In this document: positions 16,754-25,122 of the stretch, piece after piece
How positions within the stretch are numbered: position 1 is the first letter of the stretch
Layout of the letters: every line of letters begins with the position of its first letter
DNA from: Herminiimonas sp. KBW02
GTDB taxonomy: Bacteria > Pseudomonadota > Gammaproteobacteria > Burkholderiales > Burkholderiaceae_D
Length of the DNA stretch: 64,000 nt
Assembly: GCF_003852535.1 (NCBI RefSeq)
Contig: NZ_QAJP01000008.1
Coordinates: 378,013 to 442,012 of the forward strand
Direction of reading: 5' to 3'
Made by a program: the position numbers and the translations under genes
Notes under the pieces: model-generated
Databases searched by the model: none
What the model was told of the DNA's origin: nothing
What the model saw: the letters and a program-made list of their open reading frames with translations, nothing else

Positions 16754-17779
16754 ATGACTCTCAGTTCCAGATTCGCCACACCGCTTATTGCACCATTCAA
16801 CAAACGTTTCTTCCTGCATGCCATCGCCGGCATCAGTGCACTTGTCGTCGGCACGATGGCACTGGCTGCGCCTGCCGATACTTATCCGGATCGTCTGATT
16901 AAACTGGTCGTCCCCTTCCCGGCTGGTGGGCCTACCGATATCGTGGCCCGTCCTCTTGCGCATGACCTGTCGGTGCAACTGAAACAAACCGTCGTCATTG
17001 AAAACAAAGGCGGCGCAGGTGGCGCGATAGCAGCGGACTCGGTAGCGAAGTCGCCAGCGGATGGCTATACCCTGCTGGTCGGCACCGTCGGCACGCAGGC
17101 CATCAATGCCGCCTTGTACAAAAAATTGTCATACGATCCTGCGGTTGACTTCACCCCATTGGGCGTCGTCGCGGCAGCACCTGTCGCTATTGTCGTCAAT
17201 GCGAAATCGCCGTACCAGACGCTGGGTGAACTGGTCGCTGCGGCCAAGAAGAAACCTGCCGGCATCACCTTCGGCTCGGCGGGTAACGGTACGCCCGGAC
17301 ACTTGACGGGTGAAATGTTCTCGACCGCAGCAGGTATTAAATTCGCACATATTCCTTATCGTGGCAGCGCACCAGCCGTAACCGACTTGTTGGGACAACA
17401 AATCGAAGTCATGTTCGATCCGGTGCAATCGGTCTTGCCGCATATCCAGTCCGGCAAGCTGCGCGTACTCGCCATCAGCGGTGCACAACGTTCACCTGTA
17501 TTGCCACAAGTGCCGACCGTAGCGGAATCCGGCTACAAGCAATTTGAAGCAGAAGCATGGTGGGCGATTTACGCGCCAGCCAATCTGCCAGCATCGATTG
17601 CCAGCCAGCTCAGCAAAAACATCGCCGAGATCGTCGCTTCTGCATCCTTCCGTGACCGCCTCAGCAGCCTGGGTGTAACACCTGTTTCTATTCCACCTGG
17701 CCCGTATGCCAAATTCGGGCGCAACGAATTGGAAAAATGGGGCAAGGCAGTACACGAGTCTGGCGCACAGATCGACTGA
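16754..17779 (+). CDS. Bug-family tripartite tricarboxylate transporter (TTT) substrate-binding protein
   Basis: The 341-residue protein has a signal peptide (about 1-39, ending ALAAPA) and the TctC/Bug fold: KLVVPFPAGGPTDIVARP (ligand-loop 1), NKGGAGGAIAADSVAKSPADGYTLL (conserved AG..G region) and HIPYRGSAPAVTDLLGQQIEVMFD. Such proteins bind carboxylates or amino-acid-like solutes in the periplasm. No TctA/TctB membrane genes are nearby, which is common for these expanded families. AGGATACGCTC precedes the ATG. It lies 37 bp ahead of the aconitase X genes, so it probably binds their substrate or a related compound (inference). Confidence 0.92.
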   Translation: MTLSSRFATPLIAPFNKRFFLHAIAGISALVVGTMALAAPADTYPDRLIKLVVPFPAGGPTDIVARPLAHDLSVQLKQTVVIENKGGAGGAIAADSVAKSPADGYTLLVGTVGTQAINAALYKKLSYDPAVDFTPLGVVAAAPVAIVVNAKSPYQTLGELVAAAKKKPAGITFGSAGNGTPGHLTGEMFSTAAGIKFAHIPYRGSAPAVTDLLGQQIEVMFDPVQSVLPHIQSGKLRVLAISGAQRSPVLPQVPTVAESGYKQFEAEAWWAIYAPANLPASIASQLSKNIAEIVASASFRDRLSSLGVTPVSIPPGPYAKFGRNELEKWGKAVHESGAQID

Positions 17780-17816
17780 GTGATATAGCAAACGCAAGTA
17801 GCAAAGAAAGTACTGA

Positions 17817-19052
17817 ATGAAACTGAATGCAGAAGAAAAATCCATCCTGGCAGGTGAACAGGGACGTGTGCCGCAACTAGCCTTGCAACACCAGATCGCT
17901 GTCGGCGATTTCTTTGGCGCGCAAGACTTCGTCCCGGTGAGCCAGGCGCACATCATGGCCGATACAGAAAGTCTCGGCCAGGCCGGTGTGATCTGGCTGG
18001 AGAAACTGGGCGAGATCACCGAAGGTCAACGCCAGGTCAGAATACCGACCATCACCGATCCGCGCGGTACCGACTTTGCCAAATCATCGGTACTCAAGCA
18101 GGACGGCTGGATGCTGGATCTCGAACAACGTGCGATCGATGCTTTCGTCAAACTCGGCGTCTCAATGACGGATACCTGCATCAACTATCAGACCATCGCT
18201 GCACCGACACGCGGCGAACACGTCGCCTTCGGCGATACCGGCGTGGTGATTTATTCGAACTCGGTATGCGGTGCACGCTCCAATTTTGAAGGCGGCCCGT
18301 CCGCCCTCGCCGCCGGCCTGACCGGTCGCACGCCACGCTATGGCTTCCATCTGGATAGTCAACGCCAGGCAACACTGCGCATACGCGTGAACTGGACGCC
18401 GCAAACCCTGAACGACTGGGGTGCGCTCGGTGGAGTGATCGGACGCTTGTCGGCCAACTACTGGACTGTGCCCGTCGTCGAAGGGCTGGAAGGTGCACCA
18501 ACTTCGGATCAGCTCAAACACTTTGGCGCGGCAATGGCCAGCTTCGGCTCCAGCGCGCTCTACCATCTGGTTGGCATTACACCGGAAGCCTACCGACTCG
18601 AAGATGTAGGCGGCGATAAGTTGCCGGTCGCACATCGCGTCGGCGAAGCTGAAGTCAAGGCGTTGCAAACTGCTTATGCGGTGACAGATGAAATCGACGT
18701 CGTCGTGTTTTCCGCGCCGCAACTCAGCCTGTACGAGTTGCGCGAGATCGCCAAGCTATGCGACGGCAAGCAATTCATCAAACCGATGCTGGCAGTGACC
18801 AGTCCGCAAGTCAAACCGGATGCAGATCGCATGGGCTTCACCGCGCGCATCGAAGCGGCAGGCGGGCAAGTCTTGTCCGGCATGTGCTTCTACCAGTCGT
18901 ACGCACGCGAAATGGCTGATGCCAACGGCTGGAAACGCCTCGCGACGAATAGCGCGAAGCTGGTCAACATCCTCGGCGGCTATGGTTATGTGCCTATGCT
19001 CGCCTCGATGCAACGCTGCATAGACGCAGCAGTAACCGGGAAATTGAAATGA
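17817..19052 (+). CDS. Aconitase X large subunit (probable cis-3-hydroxy-L-proline dehydratase)
   Basis: The 411-residue protein matches the aconitase X catalytic (AcnX_L) domain over nearly its whole length: SILAGEQGRVPQLALQHQI, DTCINYQTIAAPTRGEHVAFGDTG, YSNSVCGARSNFEGGPSALAAGLTGRTP and a C-terminal swivel contact region. In bacteria the split AcnX (large plus DUF126 small subunit) is known as cis-3-hydroxy-L-proline dehydratase, giving pyrroline-2-carboxylate. Other members dehydrate phosphomevalonate, so the substrate here is inferred. AAAGAAAG precedes the ATG. The stop overlaps the small-subunit start by 4 bp (ATGA), consistent with a 1:1 complex. Confidence 0.86.
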   Translation: MKLNAEEKSILAGEQGRVPQLALQHQIAVGDFFGAQDFVPVSQAHIMADTESLGQAGVIWLEKLGEITEGQRQVRIPTITDPRGTDFAKSSVLKQDGWMLDLEQRAIDAFVKLGVSMTDTCINYQTIAAPTRGEHVAFGDTGVVIYSNSVCGARSNFEGGPSALAAGLTGRTPRYGFHLDSQRQATLRIRVNWTPQTLNDWGALGGVIGRLSANYWTVPVVEGLEGAPTSDQLKHFGAAMASFGSSALYHLVGITPEAYRLEDVGGDKLPVAHRVGEAEVKALQTAYAVTDEIDVVVFSAPQLSLYELREIAKLCDGKQFIKPMLAVTSPQVKPDADRMGFTARIEAAGGQVLSGMCFYQSYAREMADANGWKRLATNSAKLVNILGGYGYVPMLASMQRCIDAAVTGKLK

Positions 19053-19453
19053 TAGAACTCATCGCGCGTCACGCGATCGGTGAAAAAGTAAGCGGTGCGA
19101 CATTGGTCGCCAATGATGGCTTCTCGGCGCGCTATGACCTGGATCGCATCAACGGTACCTTCTCGCGTCCGGCGCACAAACTAGCCGGCTTGTCCTATGT
19201 CGGCAAGATCCTGGTGCTGGATACGGCCAAGGGCGGCGTCGCCAGTGCCTGGATGCTGCACGAGATGGCTTCGCGCAACAAAATGCCGCTGGCCATCGTC
19301 TTCAACACGGTCAATCCCATCCTGGTGCAAGGTGCGGCCTTTGGTGGCCTGACCATGCTGGCTGGCTTTGATGTCGATGTCACCGCGACCATTCCAAATG
19401 GTGCGACGGTAGAAATCGACCCTCTGCGCAAGTCATTAAAGGTACTGGCTTAA
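19049..19453 (+). CDS. Aconitase X small (swivel) subunit, DUF126
   Basis: The 134-residue protein is the AcnX swivel domain (DUF126): VSGATLVANDGFSARYDLDRINGTFSRP, KILVLDTAKGGVASAWML (the conserved serine/glycine loop of the family) and a final MLAGFDVDVTATIPNGATVEIDP. It pairs with the large subunit encoded immediately upstream with a 4-bp ATGA overlap. A weak hairpin (AGCAGA/TCTGCT, 19453-19469) lies at the stop but has no T-run. Confidence 0.88.
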   Translation: MIELIARHAIGEKVSGATLVANDGFSARYDLDRINGTFSRPAHKLAGLSYVGKILVLDTAKGGVASAWMLHEMASRNKMPLAIVFNTVNPILVQGAAFGGLTMLAGFDVDVTATIPNGATVEIDPLRKSLKVLA

Positions 19454-19550
19454 GCAGAACCGGTCTGCTGAAAATCCACCTGCACAGTGGTCCCGATTGC
19501 AGAATCACTGTGTAGTTGCAGCGTGTCCTTGACGCGCTGTTGACGGACTG
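19452..19550 (-). pseudogene. Remnant of a sensor histidine kinase C-terminus
   Basis: A minus-strand frame ending at 19452 reads RQQRVKDTLQLHSDSAIGTTVQVDFQQ plus a short tail. This resembles the last ATPase-domain strands of NarX/DesK-type kinases (RqRv..l.G.l.l.S....GT.V.v). Nothing upstream in that frame continues the domain. It merges directly into the receptor remnant, so both look like pieces left by deletion. Confidence 0.35.
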
Positions 19551-19885
19551 CCGGCGGCATTTCCGAAGAAGGTCGATGGATCAGTGCGTACAGGTGTGCC
19601 CTTGAATGGCGTAATACCGCGACCAGCGATACGGTCATCTTCAAAGTACTTATAGCCCAACGTTACATGGGTGTTAGGCGCGATGCGCATCAACACGGTC
19701 AGATCGATGCCTTTACGCTTAATCGATACGCCATTGCGATAGCTGTCCGAATCTTCATACATACCGTTCAGGCGGAAGCTGAGGTTTTCCGACATCAGTT
19801 GATGGATATCGACGGTAGCACGGCAATTGCGGTTCGAATCCAGGGCCACGGATGCATCACGGATAACTGTGTTTGCACCTGTACA
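19505..19885 (-). pseudogene. Fragment of a TonB-dependent siderophore receptor barrel
   Basis: About 110 codons on the minus strand encode a barrel segment like those of Fiu/CirA-type receptors: CRATVDIHQLMSENLSFRLNGMYEDSDSYRNG, then MRIAPNTHVTLGYKYFEDD and DPSTFFGNAAGSP. There is no plug, no signal peptide and no C-terminal barrel. A stop codon lies a short way upstream and the frame ends in unrelated residues (ARQGHAATTQ) at 19505. This is a decayed gene, not a functional protein. Confidence 0.6.
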
Positions 19886-19931
19886 TCAGCCGACATTGCG
19901 ACCCGACCCTGCTGCAACCAAGAAGACTGCA

Positions 19932-19970
19932 AATAAAAATGGGCCCTGCAGAATTTCTGGAGAGCCCATA
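19932..19970 (-). terminator. Rho-independent terminator of the chemoreceptor gene
   Basis: On the minus strand an ATGGGC...GCCCAT stem encloses CAGAA/TTCTG and is followed by TTTTTATTT. It lies 31 bp beyond the stop of the MCP gene. Confidence 0.65.
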
Positions 19971-20000
19971 TACAACATTCAGTTAAGCTATCACATCCGC

Positions 20001-21701
20001 TTAAAACTCTTCCCAATCCTTGCTGGCTTGCATAGACGGGCTATTCGCTGCGGTTTTAACAGGCAGCAATTTAGGCTTGGATGTAGACTGCACTGCCGGC
20101 GCGGCGATAGATGGCGCGGCCTGCCTTAATGCTGACTGCCCTGCTTCCAGACGGAACACGCTGACGATCTGTGCCAGATTGGCCGCCTGATCCTGCAGTG
20201 ATTCCGCTGCGGCCGCTGCCTCTTCCACCAACGCTGCATTTTGCTGTGTTACCTGATCCATCTGTCCGATAGCCTGGTTTACCTGCTCAATACCCGCGCT
20301 CTGTTCCTGGCTGGCCGCCATGATCTCGGACATGACGTCGGTTACTTTGCGCACGCTGCCGACCACTTCATCCATGGTCGCACCTGCTTCTGCCACCAGC
20401 TTGCCACCGGCATCGACCTTCTCTACCGAGTCACCGATCAATTGCTTGATTTCTTTAGCTGCACTTGCCGAACGATGTGCCAGGCTGCGCACTTCAGATG
20501 CGACCACTGCAAAACCGCGTCCCTGTTCACCAGCACGCGCTGCTTCGACTGCCGCGTTCAACGCCAGAATATTAGTCTGGAAAGCTATGCCGTCAATCAC
20601 GCCAATGATGTCGACGATCTTCTTGGCAGATGCATCGATAGCACCCATGGTTTCTACGACTTGTGCAACGACCACACCGCCTTTGGAAGCGACGTCAGCC
20701 GCCGACATCGCCATTTGATTCGCTTGCCGCGCGTTTTCCACGTTCTGGCGCACGGTCGAGGTCAGCTCTTCCATCGATGAAGCGGTCTCTTCCAATGAGC
20801 TGGCTTGCTCTTCTGTGCGTGACGAGAGATCCAGGTTGCCGGTTGCAATCTGGCTGGATGCCGTCGCGATGGTGTCAGTACCGATCCGTACGTTACCGAC
20901 GATGGATACCAGGCTGTCGCGCATAGTCTTCATTGCAAATAAGAGACTGCTCTTGTCATTGCCCTTGAGCTGAATGTTGCCGGTCAGGTCGCCGTCAGCG
21001 ATACGGGACGCAATTTCTGCCGCATAGCCAGGCTCGCCACCCAGTTGCTTATTGATATTACGTGTGATCAGCAAGCCCAGCGAGATACCTGCAATCACGC
21101 TACATCCAACCAGTACCAGCATCATGGTCAATGCAGATTCATAGGACACTGTGGATTGCGCGGATGCGATTTGCGCGTTGGCTTCCTTTTGTTTCGACAA
21201 CTCAGTCAGCATCTCATCCAGCAGATTGGCGCTGATGCGCGTTTGTACCAGCACCTCGCTCAACTCACTGCTACGTTCGTGCAGTTTTTCCTTTGCTCCA
21301 AGTTCCAGCCCTTTAAACACCTGAGCCTCGTATTCTTTTACGATGGTTTCGTATTTGGCTAAAATTTCCTTGCCTTTTTCACTGTAGAAAAGATTCTTTG
21401 CTTTTTGTATCTGCGCATCCGCAGCGACCATGTATCGTTTAATGTTGTTCAGATTGGTGTTACGGTCTTCCTGCGTGGTAGACAGCAGGAAGTTGGCACG
21501 TGCGCGGCCAATGTAAATCAGATTGATATTGGCTTCCTTGATCGCCGACACGCCCAACAGCTCAACTTCATACATCTTGGTAGCAAGGGTATTGATCTTG
21601 CTCATGTTGTAAATACCGATGCCGGCAACGATGGCTCCGAGCACCGAGACGCTTAAAAATCCGATGATGAGCTTGGTTCCCACTTTCATATTGCTAAACA
21701 T
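20001..21701 (-). CDS. Methyl-accepting chemotaxis protein with CheR-tether pentapeptide
   Basis: The 566-residue protein has TM1 (about 9-31), a four-helix-bundle periplasmic sensor (about 35-185), TM2 (about 188-211), HAMP (about 212-265) and a cytoplasmic signalling domain with the conserved hairpin ([27 protein letters not shown], about 375-400). The C-terminus ends KDWEEF, fitting the xWxxF tether that recruits CheR/CheB, so it can be a high-abundance-type receptor able to assist others. AAGGAAAAAG precedes the ATG. The ligand is unknown. A CheW gene lies just upstream in the same direction. Confidence 0.94.
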   Translation of the reverse strand: MFSNMKVGTKLIIGFLSVSVLGAIVAGIGIYNMSKINTLATKMYEVELLGVSAIKEANINLIYIGRARANFLLSTTQEDRNTNLNNIKRYMVAADAQIQKAKNLFYSEKGKEILAKYETIVKEYEAQVFKGLELGAKEKLHERSSELSEVLVQTRISANLLDEMLTELSKQKEANAQIASAQSTVSYESALTMMLVLVGCSVIAGISLGLLITRNINKQLGGEPGYAAEIASRIADGDLTGNIQLKGNDKSSLLFAMKTMRDSLVSIVGNVRIGTDTIATASSQIATGNLDLSSRTEEQASSLEETASSMEELTSTVRQNVENARQANQMAMSAADVASKGGVVVAQVVETMGAIDASAKKIVDIIGVIDGIAFQTNILALNAAVEAARAGEQGRGFAVVASEVRSLAHRSASAAKEIKQLIGDSVEKVDAGGKLVAEAGATMDEVVGSVRKVTDVMSEIMAASQEQSAGIEQVNQAIGQMDQVTQQNAALVEEAAAAAESLQDQAANLAQIVSVFRLEAGQSALRQAAPSIAAPAVQSTSKPKLLPVKTAANSPSMQASKDWEEF

Positions 21702-21810
21702 ATTGTTCTTTTTCCTTGCTTCAGTTTGAAATGATTTGCCCAGCCGAACGCAAGCAATGTGAGTTCACTCACATTAGCTAATGCCTGCTTTGGGTAGTAA
21801 GGCGGGGGTA

Positions 21811-22287
21811 CTAGGCTGCGATCTTGTCCGGCACTGAGATTTGCTCAGCTTCCATGAACAGATCTATATCGAGCAATATCACCATCCGCTCGTCTACGGC
21901 ACCCATGCCCCTGATGTAATCACTGGAGAACAGCGTGCCGAACTCGGGGACTGGCTTGATCTGATCTGCGGAAAAAGTCGTGACGTCTGATACGCCGTCG
22001 ACCACCATGCCTATTACCTTGCTGCCGACGTTGAGGATGATGACAACCGTCAAGGCATCGTATGTAGGCGCCCCGAGTTGCAGCTTGATACGCAAATCTA
22101 TGATGGGAACGATGGTTCCGCGCAGATTGACAACACCTTTGATGTAATCCGGACTATTGGCTATGGTTGTGACTGGATCATAGCCACGGATTTCCTGTAC
22201 GTTGAGAATGTCTATGCCGTACTCTTCATTGCCTAATTTAAAAATAAGTACTTCAGATGAGCCTGATATAGCTCGCTCCTTTTTCAT
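21811..22287 (-). CDS. cheW: CheW chemotaxis coupling protein
   Basis: The 158-residue protein is a single CheW domain: EVLIFKLGNEEYGIDILNVQEIRGYDPVTTIANSPDYIKGVVNLRG, the strongly conserved N-R-G loop and IDLR. CheW bridges chemoreceptors to CheA. It is 109 bp upstream of the chemoreceptor gene and likely forms a unit with it, an 'orphan' pair outside the main che cluster. TTAGGGA precedes the ATG. Confidence 0.94.
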   Translation of the reverse strand: MKKERAISGSSEVLIFKLGNEEYGIDILNVQEIRGYDPVTTIANSPDYIKGVVNLRGTIVPIIDLRIKLQLGAPTYDALTVVIILNVGSKVIGMVVDGVSDVTTFSADQIKPVPEFGTLFSSDYIRGMGAVDERMVILLDIDLFMEAEQISVPDKIAA

Positions 22288-22765
22288 GAATAATTCCCTA
22301 ACGCTAATTGGATGTAGATGTAAAAACTCCTCAGCGTTTGCGACGCACGAACGACTTCAAAAATCGCGTGTCACGCCCATCTGAAAAATTAAAAGTTGCA
22401 TCTGTCGGCCAACAAATCAGGGGTAAATATACGTTAAAAAGCTTACTCAAATATTACTTTTCGGCAATGTTACTGACATGTCAATCGCATGACAGGCAAG
22501 GTTCTGCGACGAGTTTGGCCTGGGCACAGCACGTATAAGCAGAAGTAATTCAAACGCGCTTTCCGCTTAGAGGATGTGGATATGGCTATCGAACCTACAG
22601 TGCTTGCTCCAGGCATTCCATCGACCATTCTTCGCAACTCGGTCTATCTGGACGCGCTTCAGCCCGAACTACGGGTGGACATCATAGTCCGCCGGTGAAG
22701 GCGACTAATGCATAAGTTGTAGCCGCTCGGTATGCAGCAATGATGGTTGAAAGTCCGCTGGTAGT
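22288..22765. other. Intergenic region ahead of cheW, holding one 38-codon frame
   Basis: 480 bp between cheW and the AraC-type gene. The only coding candidate is the short frame at 22582-22698. The rest shows no recognisable RNA gene or repeat. Confidence 0.4.
22582..22698 (+). CDS. Possible 38-residue peptide or gene fragment
   Basis: An ATG with AGAGGA about 8 nt upstream opens a 38-codon frame (MAIEPTVLAPGIPSTILRN to VDIIVRR). The protein was not recognised. It may be the surviving N-terminus of a gene lost when the neighbouring region rearranged, since it ends abruptly before the convergent AraC gene. Confidence 0.3.
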   Translation: MAIEPTVLAPGIPSTILRNSVYLDALQPELRVDIIVRR

Positions 22766-23665
22766 TTATGGCCTCAATGTTTGAGCCAGTCTCGCTGCGT
22801 CTTTGGCCGGAGGTTGCCCAAACTGGCGGGAGTACTCTCTGCTGAACTGGGTCGAACTCTGATAACCGACTTCATAGGCCGCTGCTGTAACACTGTAGCC
22901 TGCAGAAATGAGCAAAGTGCGCGCTTTTAGCAGGCGAATTTGCTTTTGATATTGAACCGGGCTTAGCGCCGTGACTGATTTAAAGTGACGATGAAATGCA
23001 GATATGCTCATAGCAGCACTATCCGCCAAATCATCCACACGCAAGGGCTCGGCGTAATCGCGGCGAATCATTTGAATGGCCAGATTAACCTTAGCCAAAG
23101 CAGTATCTGGCAGAGCAATGTCACGCAGCATCCATCCCATAGGCCCCTCTATAACGCGATAGAGAATTTCACGTTCATAAGCGGGGGCCAGCGCCGCAAT
23201 ATCATTCGGATGGTTCATCAGTCGAAGCATACGAACCCATGCGTCGAGCAGTTCTGGCGTCACCCTGGCAACAGAAAACCCTGATGAATCATCAATCTTC
23301 TTTACAGTATTAGGCAGGTCGGCAAGGAGATTCGCAATGATGCCCGAGTCCAAGGTCAGACTTACTGCGAGATAGGGGTCACCATTATCTGCTGGACGAA
23401 CCACACCTGCAGCTGGGAGGTCTACCGACATAACAAAATAGGTTGATGGGTCATACTGCAAGGTTCGCCCACCCACAGTCATTAACTTACTACCTCGCAG
23501 AATGAGATTAATCATCGGGTCGTAGACTGCTGCAAGCTCGTGTTCCGGGATGCTCCCTTGCGCCATCGCTACACGGGGAATGCCAGTTTCGGTACGTCGG
23601 TTTTGCGCATGTGCCGCTAACGCACGCAACTCATTCAGTTGATTATCCATGCTGCGATTAGACAT
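22766..23665 (-). CDS. AraC-family transcriptional regulator
   Basis: The 299-residue protein has an AraC N-terminal cupin-like domain (about 25-180, YDPMINLILRGSKLMTVGGRTLQYDPSTYFVMSVDLPA, matching the AraC_N family) and two C-terminal helix-turn-helices (about 195-290, LRVDDLADSAAMSISAFHRHFKSVTALSPVQYQKQIRLLKAR and AAYEVGYQSSTQFSREYSRQFG). Divergent from an SDR-VOC gene pair, the usual arrangement for a regulator of that pair. Members of this subfamily often respond to aldehydes or small toxic compounds (inference). Confidence 0.92.
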   Translation of the reverse strand: MSNRSMDNQLNELRALAAHAQNRRTETGIPRVAMAQGSIPEHELAAVYDPMINLILRGSKLMTVGGRTLQYDPSTYFVMSVDLPAAGVVRPADNGDPYLAVSLTLDSGIIANLLADLPNTVKKIDDSSGFSVARVTPELLDAWVRMLRLMNHPNDIAALAPAYEREILYRVIEGPMGWMLRDIALPDTALAKVNLAIQMIRRDYAEPLRVDDLADSAAMSISAFHRHFKSVTALSPVQYQKQIRLLKARTLLISAGYSVTAAAYEVGYQSSTQFSREYSRQFGQPPAKDAARLAQTLRP

Positions 23666-23754
23666 CAGCTAAAAACAGTAAGCAATCGAAAAGCAGGATT
23701 AGGCAGGTTTAAGGCGTGAATTGGCATGCCCAGCTCAACGCCAATATATATCGT

Positions 23755-23786
23755 AGAGGCTCTTATAAAAGCTTATCGGAGCCTCT
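23755..23786 (+). promoter_or_regulatory. Inverted repeat overlapping the SDR ribosome-binding site
   Basis: AGAGGCTC (23755-23762) and GAGCCTCT (23779-23786) are perfect 8-bp arms around a 16-nt spacer. The right arm contains the ribosome-binding GGAG and ends 2 nt before the ATG at 23789. It could be the AraC operator or an RNA hairpin that hides the ribosome-binding site. Confidence 0.4.
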
Positions 23787-23788
23787 TA

Positions 23789-24532
23789 ATGAACGTTGTT
23801 GTCATCACTGGCGGGAGCCGTGGAATCGGAGCAAGTACGGCACTGGAATGCGCTCGTCGCGGATTGGGTGTCATCCTCACCTACAACAGCCAGTCAACGA
23901 AGGCTGACGAAATTGTGAATCAGATTTACGACCTAGGCGGCAAGGCGGTTGCTTTGAAGCTAGATGTGAGTGATACAAACTCATTTTTAGCGTTTCGTAA
24001 TGACGTCGAAAAATGCCTGGACACTGTTTGGAACAGCAAGCAACTTGTCGGTCTGGTTAATAACGCTGGTTATGGTCTATTCAATCTGATTGAGAGCGTC
24101 ACGGAAGAACAGTTCGATGGACTGATGAATGTCCACTTAAAAGGCCCATTCTTCCTTACCCAAAAGCTGTTGCCGTTAATGAAGGAAGGCGCCAGTATCG
24201 TCAATCTAACAAGCGCAACTACACGTGTCGCTTTCTCTGGAGTCGCACCATACGCCGCCTTTAAGGGGGGCTTGAATGTGCTTACCAGATACATGGCAAA
24301 GGAATTTGGCGAACGCCGTATCCGCGTTAATGCCGTTTCTCCTGGCGCGATTCGAACTGAGCTGGGCGGAGGGCTAAATGATGAATTCGAGACTCTCTTG
24401 GCATCCCAAACTGCTCTGGGGCGGGTTGGAGAACCAGAGGAAGTAGCGAAGGTAATCGTCAGTCTTTTAACAGAAGACAATGGCTGGATAAATGCACAAA
24501 CCATCGAAGTCGCTGGCGGCTTCAATATTTGA
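23789..24532 (+). CDS. Short-chain dehydrogenase/reductase
   Basis: The 247-residue protein is a classical SDR: cofactor motif TGGSRGIG (about 7-14), NNAG at about 90, and catalytic Ser with Y-x3-K (PYAAFKGG). VNAVSPGAIRTE follows the active site, and the C-terminal INAQTIEVAGGF is typical of FabG-like members. Its substrate cannot be told. Start 23789 has CGGAG at good spacing; an upstream in-frame ATG at 23726 has none and would add residues before the Rossmann strand. Cotranscribed with the VOC gene 18 bp downstream. Confidence 0.9.
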   Translation: MNVVVITGGSRGIGASTALECARRGLGVILTYNSQSTKADEIVNQIYDLGGKAVALKLDVSDTNSFLAFRNDVEKCLDTVWNSKQLVGLVNNAGYGLFNLIESVTEEQFDGLMNVHLKGPFFLTQKLLPLMKEGASIVNLTSATTRVAFSGVAPYAAFKGGLNVLTRYMAKEFGERRIRVNAVSPGAIRTELGGGLNDEFETLLASQTALGRVGEPEEVAKVIVSLLTEDNGWINAQTIEVAGGFNI

Positions 24533-24550
24533 TACTGAACGGAGAACCTT

Positions 24551-24946
24551 ATGTTGGACCATGTATTCCTATCGGTAAGCGATATTGACCGCTCTGTCGC
24601 GTTTTACACGACTGTCCTTGCACCACTTGGTGTAACGACTCGACTCGATTACGACGGCAAAGATGGACCACCCGGACATCCGGACCTCAAGGGATTTGGC
24701 GCTAACGGTCGCATGTCCTTTTGGTTACGACTAGGTGTAGTGGACGGTCGTGCCGCGCACATCGGATTTCTCGCGCGCAGCGAAGCTGCCGTCAATGAAG
24801 CCTACGCGGCAGCCATGGTATCGGGTGGCAGCAACAATGGCGAGCCTGGATTCAGGCTGCACTATGACCCGCGTTATTACGCAGCAAATGTACTGGACCC
24901 TGATGGGTACAGCTTGGAATTCGTATACAAAAATTGGCAGGTATAG
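24551..24946 (+). CDS. VOC-superfamily (glyoxalase-like) protein
   Basis: The 131-residue protein starts MLDHVFLSVSDIDRSVAFYTTVLAPLG, the standard VOC beta-alpha-beta-beta-beta opening, and ends VLDPDGYSLEFVYK with the usual metal-ligand Glu. The His near the N-terminus (DHVFL) and the C-terminal Glu are the expected metal positions. The family covers lyases, dioxygenases and resistance proteins, so no reaction is assigned. CGGAGAACC precedes the ATG, second gene after the SDR. Confidence 0.85.
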   Translation: MLDHVFLSVSDIDRSVAFYTTVLAPLGVTTRLDYDGKDGPPGHPDLKGFGANGRMSFWLRLGVVDGRAAHIGFLARSEAAVNEAYAAAMVSGGSNNGEPGFRLHYDPRYYAANVLDPDGYSLEFVYKNWQV

Positions 24947-24948
24947 GC

Positions 24949-25038
24949 ATGGACACTTTACTTATTTACGGCGCGACCGGTTACACCGGTCGCATGGCAT
25001 CCCGATATGCTGCCGCTGAAGGCGCGCTTGGGCAATAA
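24949..25038 (+). pseudogene. Truncated Rossmann-fold dehydrogenase (saccharopine dehydrogenase-like) N-terminus
   Basis: A 29-codon frame begins 2 nt after the VOC stop and reads MDTLLIYGATGYTGRMASRYAA then a stop. GATGYTG is the nucleotide-binding motif of saccharopine dehydrogenase-like and trans-acting enoyl reductases, proteins usually over 350 residues. Only the first strand and helix remain, so the third gene of this operon has been cut off just where the sigma-factor cassette begins. Confidence 0.55.
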
Positions 25039-25072
25039 CACTATTTTGCAAGTTAGTAATGGATAAGCATAT

Positions 25073-25093
25073 AATTGAGAACACTTCTCAATT
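25073..25093 (+). promoter_or_regulatory. Perfect palindrome resembling a Fur box
   Basis: Nine-bp arms AATTGAGAA and TTCTCAATT flank CAC, giving a perfect 21-bp inverted repeat 30 bp before the ECF sigma start. It resembles GAGAA..TTCTC-centred Fur boxes seen ahead of iron-regulated sigma genes in betaproteobacteria. Confidence 0.6.
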
Positions 25094-25122
25094 GCGGAAA
25101 CCAATCCGCTCAGGTGCCTAAT

